From: Neoceratodus forsteri
Taxonomy: Eukaryota > Chordata > Ceratodontiformes > Ceratodontidae
Assembly (NCBI GenBank): GCA_016271365.2
Contig: CM057454.1
Location: 1,164,012,055 to 1,164,076,054, forward strand
Direction of reading: 5' to 3'
Length of the DNA: 64,000 nt
The notes below the pieces were generated by a model. That model did no database searches. It was not told the DNA's origin and worked only from the letters and a program-made list of their open reading frames with translations. Positions 10,506-21,989 of the stretch are shown piece by piece; the first letter of the stretch is position 1, and each line of letters starts with the position of its first letter. A program made the position numbers and the translations under genes.

Positions 10506-12442
10506 AAAAGAAGAAGGAAACCACTTTGGTTCTCAAAAACAGTAGCAGAAAAGGTCAGAGCCAAAAGGCTGGTCTTCAGGAAATATAGGGGAGTGCAGCA
10601 GGATGAAGATAGGGAGGCATACTAAACTTCCCTAAAGGAAGCAGGGAAGGCAGTAAGGCAGGCAAAGGCCCAAACCGAGGAAACACTAGCACAAACAGTA
10701 AAAGAAGGCGACAAGACTTTCTATAGATACATTAGTGAAAGGAGAATGTCCAGAGGTGGGTATTGCTAAGATCAAAGGGGATAAGGAGGCGTGTGAGGAG
10801 GAGGACCATGTAAAAGCATTTATCCTAAATAGATACTTCTGCTCAGTATTTACTGATGAGAAGGTACAGCAGGGCCTACAGTTCAGCACCATGGACACAA
10901 GGGGGGAGGGAGGTGTGTACTAGTCCCTTCACAAAAGAAAGAGTCCTACAAGAGCTTGACAAGCTCAGGGTGGAGAAGGCAATGGGACCTGATGGCATAC
11001 ATCCCAGGGTACTAAAGGAGCCAAGGGTGGAACTAGCAGAGCCATTATCAGAACTGTTTAGTGAGTCACTGAGCACAGGAGAGGTCCCAGAAGACTGGAG
11101 AAGGGCTCATGTGATCCCGCTCCACAAGAGTGCTAGCAGGGAAGTGGCAAGGAACTATAGACCAGTCAATCTTACCTCAGTAGTGGGCAAGATTATGGAG
11201 GCACTCCTTAAGGAAAGGATAGTGCAACGCCTGGAATCCATAGGAACACAGGATCTAAGACAGCATGGGTTTACAAAAGGAAGGTCCTGTCAAACTAATC
11301 TCATAGATTTCTTTGACTGAGTAACCAGAGTGGTGGACCAAGGGGGAGCAGTTGATGTCGTCTACCTTGACTTCAGCAAAGCTTTCGATACTGTTCCACA
11401 TAGAAGATTGATTAATGAGCTGGGTAGGCTCGGGGTGAGTCTGAAGTTGGTCAACTGGGTGGCAAACTGGTCGAAGGGCAGAAAACAGAGAGTGCTGGTA
11501 ATGGTATAGTCAGAAGAGATGCAAGTCACAAGTGGGTTACCTCAGGGATCAGTTCTGGGGCCAGTCCTCTTCAATGTCTTCATCAGTGACATTGCAGATG
11601 GACTGGAGGGTAAAGTTTGTCTGTTTGCAGATGACACCAAGATCTGCAACAGAGTAGATGATCCAGATGGGGTGGGCAGAATGAGAAGAGATCTGGATAA
11701 ACTAGCAAAATGGTCAGAAGAGTGGCAACTTGGGTTTAACTCAAAGAAGTGCAAGATCATGCACATAGGGAAGAGAAACCCTGAAGCCACCTATAGGCTG
11801 GGAGGGGAGTTGCTGGCAGTCACAAGGGAAGAAAGAGACTTGGGCGTCATCATCACCGATGACCTGAAATCATCCAAGCAAACCACTAAAGCAGCAGGTA
11901 AGACTAAAGGGATGTTAGGGTGTATCAGTAGGGGTATCACAAGTCGGAAGAGGGAGGTAATAATCCCTCTTTACAAGACACTGGTTAGGCCCCATCTGGA
12001 GTAATGCATGCAGTACTGGAGGCCACACCTTCACAAGGACATTAAACAAACTGAGGCAGTCCAGAGAAGGGCAACCAAAATGGTACAGGGACTGCATCAG
12101 AAAACATATGAGGACAGATTAACGGAGCTCAATATGTGTACCCTAGAGCAAAGGAGGGAGAGAGGTGATATGATCGAAACATTCAAACACTTTAAGGGCA
12201 TTAACAAGGTGAAAGAGTCTAACATGTTTCAATATAAGAAAAATAGCAGGACAAGAGGACACAGCGTGAGATTAGAGGGAAGCCAATTGAGGGGTAATGT
12301 GAGGAAGTTCTTTTTCACAGAAAGGGTGGTGGATGCATGGAATGGCCTACCTCAGGAAGTGGTGGATATGAATACAGTGCAGGGCTTCAAACAGGCATGG
12401 GATAGGCATAAGGGAGCAATACAGATGAGTATGAATAGATAG
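10506..12442 (+). pseudogene. CR1 ORF2, reverse transcriptase and C-terminal domain
   Basis: This RT domain would copy element RNA at the nicked target. In order it shows KAMGPDGIHPRVLKE, NYRPVNLTSVVGKIMEALL, QHGFTKGRSCQTNLI, LDFSKAFDTVPH, SGLPQGSVLGPVLFNVFI and the catalytic FADDTK (11,624-11,635). The CR1 C-terminal region follows (RPHLE.CMQYWRPHL, RATKMVQGL, RGNVRKFFFTERVVDAWNGLP). The catalytic Asp pair is intact. Stops at 11,318 (Trp to TGA), 11,506 and 12,002 (Tyr to TAA), plus an early frameshift near 10,915, make it non-functional as it stands. Confidence 0.92.
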
Positions 12443-13494
12443 GCCATTGACAGAGCAAAGGCCAATGACACATTAATAAGGTAGAAAAAGAAATGGGCAG
12501 ATTGGATGGGCCTTGCAGTCCTTACCTGTTGTCAACTTCTATGTTTCTATTCTCCAATTTTCCTGTCCAGTTCCTATGGTCCAACAATTTCTCTAAACCT
12601 CCTCCCAGAACCATAACTAAGAGGGTTCTAAAAAACAGGCCCCCTGTCCAAATGAAAGCTGATCTGCGACAGCAGGACTGGTCTACAGTCTTCTCCATCA
12701 GCAATGTGAATAATGCTCTGGAGCAATTCATCCTTCTTTTCAACTCTGTGTGAGATAGGCACGTACCGTTTTAAACACGAAAAATTAAAGACTACTGCAA
12801 TCCCTGGTTCTCTCCTGATATTTTTGAAAGGATGAAATCCCAGGACCATCTTTAGCACATAGCACGGGCAACGGGTAAGCAGGCAGACACCTAGTATTAT
12901 AAAAGAGCACAAAATAACTGCACCAAGGCTATACGTGCAGCAAAGCGTCAACACTATAAAGAAGCATTTTCTCGTACATGGGGAGATGGCAGAAAATTAT
13001 AGTCAAACCTCAAAGAACGAACAAGGAAAGACCCCAAATCAGCCCCAACCATGTTAAATATTGATGGAATTCCTATTCAGGATCCCTGTACCATTGCGAA
13101 CAACCTTAACAATGCGTTCTCAGATCTGAGTAGTGTTCTCCCTCCTGACTTTTTCCTCCATTCCAACTTGAACCATAACTTTTTGAGTGAGAAACAGCCC
13201 CCCTCTCATCCTCCCTTTCACTTCAGTGCTCTGACAGCTAGCAAAGCCAAGAAATACTTCCAGAAGGTTTTAGGGAAGTCTAGCTTTAGTGAAGACTCCT
13301 GGATCTTGAACTTGTTGCACTGCACATATTTTGGATGAAATACTAGCTCCACTAACACACATTATCAATGCCTCTCTGAGGGTCTTAAAATTCCCAGAAA
13401 AAATGGAAAGCTACTTTAGTCACACCTATTTTTAAAAGTGGGGCTCAAACATTGACTGTGAACTATAGACCAATATCAATCCTCCTGACGCTTT

Positions 13495-14009
13495 TTTTGT
13501 GTGCCGCCTGCGCTGGTACCTTGGCCCGGTCATGGACCCCTTCCACTTTCACCCCCACATGAGCCACAACTCCCTGATACCCCCTGGCTTACCCCCAGGG
13601 TGGGTCTGCAGCACTTGCTCTAAGTGCCGCAATCAACGGGATAGGTCAGGGATTTGGCCTGGGAGCTAATCGGAGTGGAGGAGTGGGCTTCATCTGGGCA
13701 GAAGGCAGCAATGATTTATTATTTGCCTGGTATACAGGGGTGGGATGTGCAATGATGACCAGCATCCACCCCGCCCCCGAACATGCTGCATTGGCGCACA
13801 TGCGGTACCCCCAGCCTCCTCTAGGCGTCTGTAGAGTGCCGAACATGCTACCACCCTCCCCCTCCCCCAAAGAAGGAGAGCTGTTGTAGAATGCTGGATC
13901 CTTCTTCCCCCAGCTGGTCTTCCGACGTCCCAGGTCCGTGCCTGAACCCAGGTTGCTGGAGTTGCAGGTTGGCACCCTGCCCTTGCGCCAGTGGGCCAGC
14001 TCTCCCACT
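13495..14009. mobile_element. Unclassified 515-bp insertion in the L2-like RT
   Basis: The L2-like reading frame breaks at 13,494 and resumes at 14,010, so the host sequence is continuous when the insert is left out. A gcttt repeat sits on both sides (13,490-13,494 and 14,010-14,014), a candidate 5-bp target duplication. The insert is GC-rich and starts with a short T run, and I saw no clear terminal inverted repeats. It could be a reverse-orientation retroposon or a non-autonomous DNA transposon. No protein was recognised. Confidence 0.75.
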
Positions 14010-14407
14010 GCTTTCTAAAGCACTTGAAAAAATTGTGGCTGATCAGTTAGGAGGGAACCTTGAAATATATCAACTACTATGCCCAGAGCAACATGGGTTT
14101 CGGAAGGGGCACAGCACCACAACGGTCCTCTTAAGAGTTCATGGGCTATATACATAATGCTTTGGACCATGGTACCCTAGTTGGGGCAGCTTTCATTGAC
14201 TTAATGAAAGCATTCTATACAGTTAACCATGTCCTCCTTATCAAACAGCTAGCATCATTAGGTCTCTCTGTTGGTACTGCTGCATGGTACAAAAGTTACC
14301 TTTATGCCCGCTCCCAGCAAGTCAAGATCAACGTTTTATCGGGCAGCTGACCAGTTCACTCTGGAGTTCCACAAGGATCAAAACTCTGTCCACTTTTATT
14401 CAGCATA

Positions 14408-14592
14408 TTTTTTTTCCAGTTGTTTAACCAGAAGAGACACACTAAGCTGAAAGCTTGTTTACAGGTACGACCTGGGAGCACAGGGAAGTTAAATGACTTG
14501 CTCAAGGTCACACAGTATGCAAGTGGGGGACTGTGGGATTCAACCCAGGTCCGATTTGCAGCTCAGAGCCTTAAACCACTGTGCTATACTGC
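14408..14592 (-). mobile_element. Full-length CORE-SINE (MIR-like), tRNA-derived
   Basis: On the minus strand it starts with a tRNA-like head. The A box TAGCACAGTGG lies at 14,576-14,586 and matches TRGYNNANNNG. A B-box-like GGTTGAATCC lies at 14,536-14,545, one base short of consensus. The SINE core follows at 14,488-14,515 (tgtgaccttgagcaagtca type), then a distinct 3' tail and an A run (plus-strand poly-T at 14,408-14,415). It interrupts the L2-like RT just before the YADD motif. Transcription would use Pol III and mobilisation would borrow LINE enzymes, by family knowledge. Confidence 0.85.
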
Positions 14593-15420
14593 TTCAACCA
14601 GCTCTCATACTTGTGCCAAGGATGCATCCTGCTTTATGCAGATGATGCAGTTCTGTTCACCAGTTACCACGACCTCAAAAAACTAGAACACAACTTGCAG
14701 AGAAATGTTGTGGAAGTAGAGAAGTGGCTCAGTGGGCATAAACTCATCATCAATTACAGAAAAACAAGGTTTTTCTCCAGCTCAAGAAGCAAGCATACAT
14801 CCTACCGACTCAAGCACAAATGCAGAGGACACATCACTAGAACTAGTACAGCACTGTAAGTACTTGGGAGTTACTGTCGACAGCACCTTGTCCTATTCCC
14901 AACACATCGATATTATGGCCAAAGTAGTCAATAAGTGCATCAGATTGTTATGCAGGCATAAGGATTGCCTAACCCCAGACTCTCTTAGTCTTGCCATACA
15001 TACTTCTGTGGTTTCATTTTTCGCCTATCGCCTAGTGATCTATGGCTCTGTTACAGATATGGCTCTTCACCACCTCAAAGCGGAGTTAAACAGAGCGTGC
15101 CGGCTCACAACAGATCAGCCCGGCTTACTCACACCTGTAACCTGTATACTCAGGCTACCTGGCTTCAGTTCACAGGTAGACTTAAGTAACAATCATGTAT
15201 TATGGCTAGAAAGGTAAACCTAGGACTGTTGCCCACTGTGATGCTGAACCTACTCACCCCCTATGAACCCAGCCGCTGCATTAGAAGCTCTGAAAGTCTG
15301 ATCTTTAACATTCCCAGCTCCTGCACCACACTAGGGCAAAAGTCCTTCGCCCACCAAGTGCCTTAATGGCTTAATGCTCTCCCCAGACATCTCCTCTAAG
15401 GAGTAAAATAGGCCCCCTTA

Positions 15421-15888
15421 AGAGAAAGCTTAGAAATCATCTAATTGCGAATGCCAGTTGTGATTGTCTTCTTTAACCACAGCCCACACTATAACTGATT
15501 GACCAACCTTATCACCCACCAATGAGACTAGTTTAAATAGTATCCCTGCCCCTTTCACTCCCCAGTCCGCTTCCCACATCCCTTCTCTCATCCTTATCCC
15601 TCCTCTCAGTCCCTCCCCCATATGGCCAGCTATCCCTGGATGCCTGCCATCTCACTACCTTGAATTTATGTCTTCTTTCACCTCTTGCCTTTTTTCTGAC
15701 GACACCTTCTGGCTGAAGTTCTTCTCTCATGCCCTGTAATTTCCTTTCATTACCCCTGTGTTGATTATGTTAAAATTGGTATACATTGTACAATATGGAC
15801 ATTTATACACAGTATTTATGCTTTGTCTGTGATAATCATGTATATTGTTTTGTTACAGCTTTCCAGTAACATGTTTATTTTTTTTGTC
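15421..15888. other. Unassigned DNA, possibly L2-like 3' UTR
   Basis: Pyrimidine-rich on the plus strand with no convincing ORF. It follows the end of the L2-like copy and may include its decayed 3' UTR, but no AATAAATAAA-type terminus was found here. Confidence 0.35.
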
Positions 15889-16170
15889 AATGTATATTGC
15901 AGAATAATATTCCTCAGTTTATGTAAGATGCGGAACTATATTCCTCAATTTATGTAAACTGCAGAACACTATTTCTCAGTTTATGTAAGCTGCGGAACAA
16001 TAGTCCTCTGTTTATGTAAACTGCGGAACAGTATTCTGCAGTTTATGCAAACTGTGGAAAATTATTCTACAGTTTATGTAAACCATGGAAAATTATTCCG
16101 CAGTTTATGTAAACTGCAGAATATTATTCCGCAGTTTATTTGAACTGCGGAATAATTATTCCATGGTTAC
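15889..16170. repeat. Palindromic minisatellite, period about 30 bp, about 9 units
   Basis: Units read roughly cagtttatgtaaactgcgg followed by aacaatattc. Each unit holds two overlapping dyads, cagtttatgtaaactg and a gcggaataattattccgc-type palindrome that is best formed in the last units (16,100-16,170). The repeats could fold into serial hairpins or cruciforms. There is no coding content. Confidence 0.88.
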
Positions 16171-16389
16171 ATTAAATTCTGTGGAAATCTCCGTGGCTGT
16201 GGAATCGCAGAAAACAAGGGACTTTGCCCAGGGGATTCACCTCCATGCAGGGTCTCAGTAAAGGGGTATTTGGTCATTTTCTGGACTGGTTCCAAGGGAA
16301 CCTCCATGGACTCAGACATGAGCCTGAGAAGAGCCCTGAAGGACACCAGCCCATGGTCAGCAGTCAACTCTTTGGCCGAATCATGTTGT
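16171..16389. other. Unassigned spacer
   Basis: A short stretch between the palindromic minisatellite and an L2-like fragment. Nothing recognisable. Confidence 0.4.
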
Positions 16390-17048
16390 CAAGACCTCAT
16401 TTTACCATCTGAGGACTATCGCCCGGATTAAGCATCTGGTTCCGCCCAGTGATCTTCCGACACTGGTCCACACCTTTGTGACCTCCCGCCTTGATTACTG
16501 CAACTCCTTGTACCTAGGGCTTCCGGGGGTTGACATCCATTGCTTGCAGCTGGTGCAGAATGCTGTAGCCAGGTTATTAACTGGGCTACCTTGGGCCAGC
16601 CATGTTACACCTGTGCTGCACGGACTGCAGTGGCTGCCAGTTCAGTGGCGGATCACCTTTAAGGTCGGCTTTCTGACTTATAAAGCCTTACATGGACAGG
16701 GACCGGGTTATCTGCAAGACCTCCTTTGTCCCTACTGCCTCTTCAGACCACTCCGCTCTGCTCTGCCGATGAGGGATTGCTGGAGATTCCCAGGGTTTGT
16801 TTGGAGCCAGTCCATTTGCTTTCGCAGCTCTCTACCTCATTGAATAAGGGGGCACCTGATTGTGGAAAGTTTTAAATCTGCTCTGAAAACATTTTTATTC
16901 TCTCTCTTGCTTTTCCTGACAATTAATATTTGGAGTTCGGTTACTTTAATGGTTTTTAAACTTTTACTGTTTTTAGGTTTTTTTTGTAAAAGCACTTTGA
17001 TATTTATTGACTTGTGCTTGCAATAAATAAAGATTATTATTATTATTA
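16390..17048 (+). pseudogene. L2-like LINE (group B), 3' end with C-terminal domain
   Basis: The translation gives IKHLVPPSDLPTLVHTFVTS, RLDYCNSLYLGLPGVD, LQLVQNAVARLLTGLPWASH, HVTPVLHGLQWLPVQWRI and TFKVGFLTYKALHGQGPGYL, the post-RT region typical of L2-group LINEs. The 3' end is aataaataaag followed by a (att)n run at 17,030-17,048. RT and endonuclease are missing by 5' truncation. A frameshift near 16,840 breaks the last part. Confidence 0.85.
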
Positions 17049-17259
17049 AAAGTTGGATTCCTCGAGAATTGCATCAAGGACCTATTAGAGTCATTGAGGA
17101 ATCTTTAAAAATGGCCCTCAGTCATTAGCCTCTGTACACCACTTGAAGCTCATCTGAGTGCATGATTTCCATAGACAATTGGCCTGGCAAGTTGGTAGCC
17201 AGAAGGAAGTCCTTAGTGGAGCTCCCTGCAGTGACTGACATGGAAGCATTTATATCTGA
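17049..17259. other. Unassigned spacer between two L2-like copies
   Basis: Either unique sequence or the decayed 5' part of the next L2-like copy. No motif is clear. Confidence 0.35.
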
Positions 17260-19088
17260 ACTGGTGAGAGACTCATGTCAGGGACAGCAAGATCAGTGCG
17301 AGATGAACTGGTGACTGAGGTCATGGACCTCAATATAGATCTGGTAGTTTGTTCAGATCATAGCACTGTGGGGTTCATGTCTGAGGCTCCCCTGATAGTC
17401 TGCCCTCTGAGGAGATGGTCCAGTATTGCCCTTTATGGGGATAGTCCCAATGAGAGTACAGGCGGTACTGGATCTGTCGAGTGTGGAGGCTGCGTGTGTG
17501 ATTGTAACAAAGGAGACAATGGCAGCCTATAATCAGGCCATCACTGCAGCCTTTGATTCAATCACAACTGTTCATGACCAACCCTTGTCTACTCGGAGAC
17601 ATCCCTGGTTTGATGGTGAACTCAGGGAGTTAAAGACTAGGGGTCAGAGGTTAGAGAGATGCTGGAGGAGATCTGGACTGATGGAGGACAAATTGGCCAC
17701 AATATCGCATTATAACCTTTATCAGGGGGCAATCTGCCAAAAGAAGGCAGACGTTTTGTCAAGGGAGATTGCTGCAACAAGGAGCAGACCAGCTCTGCTC
17801 ATCTGCATGGTAGATGGGTTACTACATCCTGCCTGTCTCCGTGTTGGAGAAGCAGGATTAAGCACAAGGTGCAAACAATATGCTCTGTTCTTTGCTGACA
17901 AAGTGTCCTCTTATCAGGGCAGAGATCTCCAGCATCAAAGGGGGTACGGGGTTCATTCTGAGACATGCTGGAACATACTTCCTGTACGGGCCGAGTTTGA
18001 TTCAGTTGGAGTAGAGGAGGTGGTGAAGATTGCCTCGAGGCTGCGACCAACAGTGTGACCTGGACCCAAGTCCAACTCAACTTTTGGTTGATTGTTTGGA
18101 CCTGATTGAGTCTGTGGTGGCTGAAATTTTCCAGAGTACCCTGAGGAGTGGAGTCTTTCTATTGGCCTTGGAAGAGGCCCTGGTTAGACCACTACTGAAG
18201 AAACCCTCTTTAAACCTGGAGTGTCTCAGCAAAAACAAACCTCTCTAGCCTTCCATTTTTAGGGAAAGTTATAGAAAAAGTGGGGGCCATCCAACTCGGG
18301 GAATGTGTTACCCCCTCCTCCATTTATGAGGTCTTCCAGTCTGCGTTCCAAGCTGGGCACAGTATGGAGACTGCCCTGGTGAAGGTGCTTAATGATCTCC
18401 TAATTGCAAGGGACAAGAGAAAACATGCCATCTTAGTCTTCCTGGACCTCTTGGTGTCATTTGACACCGTGGATCACAAGGTGCTACTTGACAGTCTGTA
18501 GTACTGGTGTGGCCTGTCCAGTAATGTCATCAACGGATTCAGGTCATACCTGACAGGCAGAGTGCAGAGAGTGATGATGGTGTTAGCCTCAGCTAATCCA
18601 TAGTCTCTGTCCTGTGGTGTTCTGCAGGGTTCAGTTTGTCACCCCTGTTGTTCACGGTGTATATGCTGTCATTGGGAGACATTATCAGGCTGTATGAGCT
18701 GGGTTTTCACTGCTATGCTGATGATACCCAACGTTATGTGTCCTGTTCACCTGGAAACCAGATTGCAGCCTCTGTATTTAACAACTGCCTAGGACAGATC
18801 CAGACTTGGATGACTCATAACTGACTTAGACACAGTCCTGACAAGACTTGGGTAATAGTTGTGGATCCAGGACATCATTACAGTGAGGGGAGGTGGGGGG
18901 AGTCCCACTTGCTCCATACACACAGGTTAAGAATCTGGGCATGATTCTCGATGACGGCATAAGACTTGATGTTCAGATGTCCACCGTTGTCAAAAGCAGA
19001 TTTTACCATCTGAGGAATATCACCCAGATCTGTGCCCTGTTACCATCTGAGGACCTGGCCACACTGGTACATGCTTTTATTACACCTA
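17260..19088 (+). pseudogene. L2-like LINE (group B), linker and RT, 3'-truncated
   Basis: The linker shows RRHPWFDGELRELKTRGQRLE. The RT blocks are ALVRPLLKKPSLNL, QSAFQAGHSMETALVKVLND, VFLDLLVSFDTVDHKVLL (normally SAAFDT) and a Gln-Gly-Ser block near 18,625. The catalytic GFHCYADDTQ (core at 18,714-18,725) has both Asp residues intact. The C-terminal NLGMILDDGIRLDVQ and SRFYHLRNI follow. Frameshifts lie near 18,250 and 18,620. The match ends abruptly at about 19,088 within a HAFIT motif, so the 3' end was lost or cut by another insertion. Confidence 0.85.
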
Positions 19089-20629
19089 AAAACAGAAACA
19101 GGACAGTAGAAAACAAGCGAGCGGGTGCTCAAACAGGAGGTGCAAACCTCAAAAGTACCAAGCGTTTTTTTAAAAAGTGAGCACACCAGAAAATGAGAAA
19201 TAAATGCAAAAATACTTTATTGGCATCAGGAACTTACCAGGACCTCTGTGCTTTGGCACAACGCCTTCAAGGGGGGTATGACTGACAAACAAACATCTCA
19301 GAATATATACTTTTGATGATGATGTCACAATTGTGAGACACCAAATTCAAAGTTCACACACATTCTAACACATAGTAAGTTACAAAATATAAACAAATTC
19401 TCTATATGTGACTAAATCCTTATTCCAGAACTTCATACAATAATATTTTTTGGATTTGGAAGGAAGTGAGAAGTACAGCCTGATACAGGCCACAGGCTGC
19501 GATGACGTAGTGTTCACCTAATCAGCAAATGCATGACACATATGGATCCCTCCATAACATTTTCTGACTGCACTGGGTGCAGTACATGAAGCTGGGAGCC
19601 AGCACAGCGTCCCAATAGTTCATCATATGCCTTAGAAGACAAGACCACAACAGAGGAATATGTCCAAAATACAAACTGGAAAGAAGTCTGAATAAAGTCA
19701 AATGGAGCACTATGAATAGTTTGGGCCTACACTGTGCACAGAGCAACAAAGTATGAGACACAACTCTTCAGTGGAAAGGAGGATCTGACAACATGAGGTG
19801 GAGCTGAAGGGTACATCACCCAGGTGGCAAGAGTAGCTTCTCTTTCACAAGAGCAGCTTCTCTTACAGACAGTCCAGCAAATCAGCTGTTAAAGGGAGAC
19901 TACCAGAAGTGTGGATAAGTGAACCATACCTATGTCCCAGCAACAGTCTTTTTCAAGGTTGTCTGCTATAACTTGTGAAAATGAGCCATCATCAATCTAT
20001 CGTCCATGGACCCAAATGTCCACTGAGAATGTTTAAACCTCTGTTCTTAATCTTCAACTAACTTAACTCATCACAATACCATGGTGAGGTACAGTGGAAG
20101 ATCAAAATGTCCATAATGGTCACACTGCAGATTTTCACATCCTTCTCTTTTCCCTCAACACAAACTGTCATCAAGCTCAAAATGTCCATTAATGCCAAGA
20201 GTTTGTTATGCTCCAGATTACATTTAGGACTGTAATGAACCAGTTCTCTAAGAGGGTGATTTAAATGCTGGGACATAAGAATGCATGAGATGATGATGAT
20301 GATCGGAACAAAATAAAGATATCAACCCAGACATTAAAATTTCAAGTCCCCTCAAGAAGACCACGTCCAAGACATAGCCCTGAGGATGGGTTCCAGAAGC
20401 AACTGCCAGTGCAAGGCCAAGTGATATCATCAACTGGAGGAACTGTTAAACAAAAAGTGAAGCTTTATCATTGCTTAGGCATATGCAGCCTCCAACACCA
20501 AATCTTTGTGGAGGCTTATGACTAGGATATCTGTGAAGCCTGCTAGCTCCTAGCTTTTGCAATCATTTATTCATGTGCCCTATAGACAGGTACATGAGAA
20601 TGGTCCTGCAACCTGCACCTGAACCACGT
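19089..20629. other. 1.5 kb without recognised genes
   Basis: No ORF beyond chance length and no repeat that I can name. On the minus strand around 19,090-19,260 there is a run with gaaggcgttgtgccaaagcac and then aataaagtattttt and a terminal hairpin-like feel. It reminded me of the ends of Penelope-like or other retroelements in large genomes, but I cannot support a class. Confidence 0.3.
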
Positions 20630-21010
20630 TTTATTGCAATTAATTAACTATTTATTTATTTTAGTTTTTGTTTTAGTTTGTGTTGACCGGGTAAGTGCAC
20701 TAAACAAATTATAAAGACAAAGAACCTCTGTGCACAAACACTAAGGCAAGGGTTACCCCAAAGGGCATTTGGCTGGGAAGCCAAGTTTCAAGAAAATACA
20801 AAATCACACATGCCCCCACAATGCAAAGCATCATGGGCTGCATATGCAAATCACCACAGAATGTTATGCTGGTCCAACTTTAAGCAGAATTGCATGGTGC
20901 CGTGTAAACAAATTATGTCTATTTTCAGGCACGACTCAGGGAAGGGGGATACAGATGAATGCCAACTGACTTAGAACCAGATTAAGCTGTTGATTATATT
21001 TTTAGTGAAT
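20630..21010 (-). mobile_element. L2-like (group A) 3' tail, minus strand, with insertion
   Basis: Read on the minus strand, the segment matches the 3' end of the 24,250-27,741 copy: cagttggcattcatctgt, then tcgtgcctgaaaatag, then tagtgcacttacccgg, ending in aaaataaataaat near 20,645. A 192-bp insert (20,713-20,904) splits it. No coding part is left. Confidence 0.75.
20713..20904. mobile_element. 192-bp insertion with a 12-bp direct repeat
   Basis: TAAACAAATTAT is present on both sides, at 20,701-20,712 and 20,905-20,916. Removing the insert plus one copy restores a continuous L2 tail. The insert carries an atgcaaat octamer and a gcaaagcatcatgggc stretch, and has no evident terminal inverted repeats. 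The duplication length fits retroposition by a LINE better than most DNA transposons, but part of the 12 bp may belong to the host motif by chance. Confidence 0.7.
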
Positions 21011-21989
21011 GGACTAAATGATCTGGCCATTCCCATTTAACTAAAAGACTGCCTCCATGAATATTGGCACCTGGCAGTACCTGACTAGAATCCAGGGTCC
21101 ACCAATCTTCACAATCCTAGATGGTGGTCAACTGGAAAATTTCCTCCTTCAGATATGGCTATCTGGCTGGACAGCCATTTTGATTTCTCTGGCAAACTCC
21201 TGTATAAGGTCAGTGTGCTTTACAAATTACATAGAAAGACAGGCAAATAATTTAATTAATATAGCACCCCATGCTATATAGTGCCCCATTCCAGAGGCTC
21301 CGGTACTGTACATAAATCCATGAAAAGTAATTAACAGAGATTTAAATATCAAATACAATCACATAAATAAACCACATGCAAGTAATCATAATCACTAAAA
21401 ATCATTATATTTCTTAAAGGTGATAGAAAATTATTTTTACATAGTTAACTCCCCTTCCTTCTTCCTTTCCATGCCCGTTGTGTATTCTGAAATGCTGTGA
21501 TGATTTTTTGATAAATAAATAACCTTGCTTTGGGGTGCCTCAGATCTACATGGAGTTCCACTCTCCTCACCAGCTACTGCTCTTGATTTTCATATTTCTA
21601 AGACATTCTATGACATCACAAACTCCCATTCCATGCTGTTGATCTGAATGGCCTGGAATGGGTGTTTCTGATATCATAGAATGATTAGACAGTATGAACA
21701 CAGAGAGCAGCAACTGCTGAGGAGAGAGGAATTCAGTGTAGTTAAAAAGGCAACAAAATTAGGTTATTTATTTAACTGAAAATGTTAAAATCCTATCAGA
21801 ATACTGGGTAGCCAATAAAAGAACAACTAGAGGGCATATAGAGGTGTAAAAACTGTTTCCTATCACCTTTAAATAAGAAATCCTGTATCCTAGTCTCTGC
21901 CTGCTGGAAGACTGTGAAAATGATCCTCCCTGCATTAACATGTGGGTATACTGTATGGTCCCACCACAAAATCCACCCTCACCACAGTG
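21011..21989. other. AT-rich DNA without recognised genes
   Basis: Nothing assignable. Several AATAAA-like strings occur, as expected in AT-rich sequence. Confidence 0.4.

Larger units (their letters stand above)
9722..12550 (+). mobile_element. CR1-type LINE, 5'-truncated, nearly complete ORF2
   Basis: The copy starts inside the endonuclease domain and runs through reverse transcriptase to a 3' terminus of the ...gggcagattggatgggcc...tatgtttctat form, characteristic of the CR1 group. ORF2 would be close to full length but lacks the N-terminal part of the endonuclease. Few breaks are visible, making this the best preserved LINE in the window. An L2-like LINE begins almost immediately after the 3' end, at 12,552. 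ORF1 and the 5' UTR are absent. I did not find a convincing target duplication. Confidence 0.92.
13051..15217 (+). pseudogene. L2-like (group A) reverse transcriptase, interrupted
   Basis: The pieces in order are IANNLNNAFSDLSSVLP and ASKAKKYFQKVLG (linker before the RT, 13,051-13,338), LSKALEKIVADQLG and QHGFRKGHSTTTVLL (14,015-14,150), and AAFIDLMKAFYTVNH with a degraded first catalytic Asp region. HSGVPQGSKLCPLLF then precedes the SINE insertion. After it, LLYADDAVLF (14,629-14,658) retains the catalytic Asp pair, followed by WLSGHKLIIN and CKYLGVTVDSTLSYSQHI. Several frameshifts and stops separate these pieces. Confidence 0.85.
12552..15420 (+). mobile_element. L2-like LINE (group A), 5'-truncated, with two later insertions
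   Basis: The copy starts near the end of the endonuclease (SDHSPI-like region). It covers the linker, the RT and part of the C-terminal region, and fades near 15,300-15,420. Collinearity with the 24,250-27,741 copy supports the assignment. Two foreign inserts interrupt it, at 13,495-14,009 and 14,408-14,592. I use L2-like for a Jockey-superfamily LINE with this RT type, and a phylogeny would be needed to separate L2 from close relatives. Confidence 0.8.

Noticed and set aside
19089..19260. Penelope-like element end on the minus strand
   Set aside because: The resemblance is a loose impression from a few words with no RT or GIY-YIG motif nearby.
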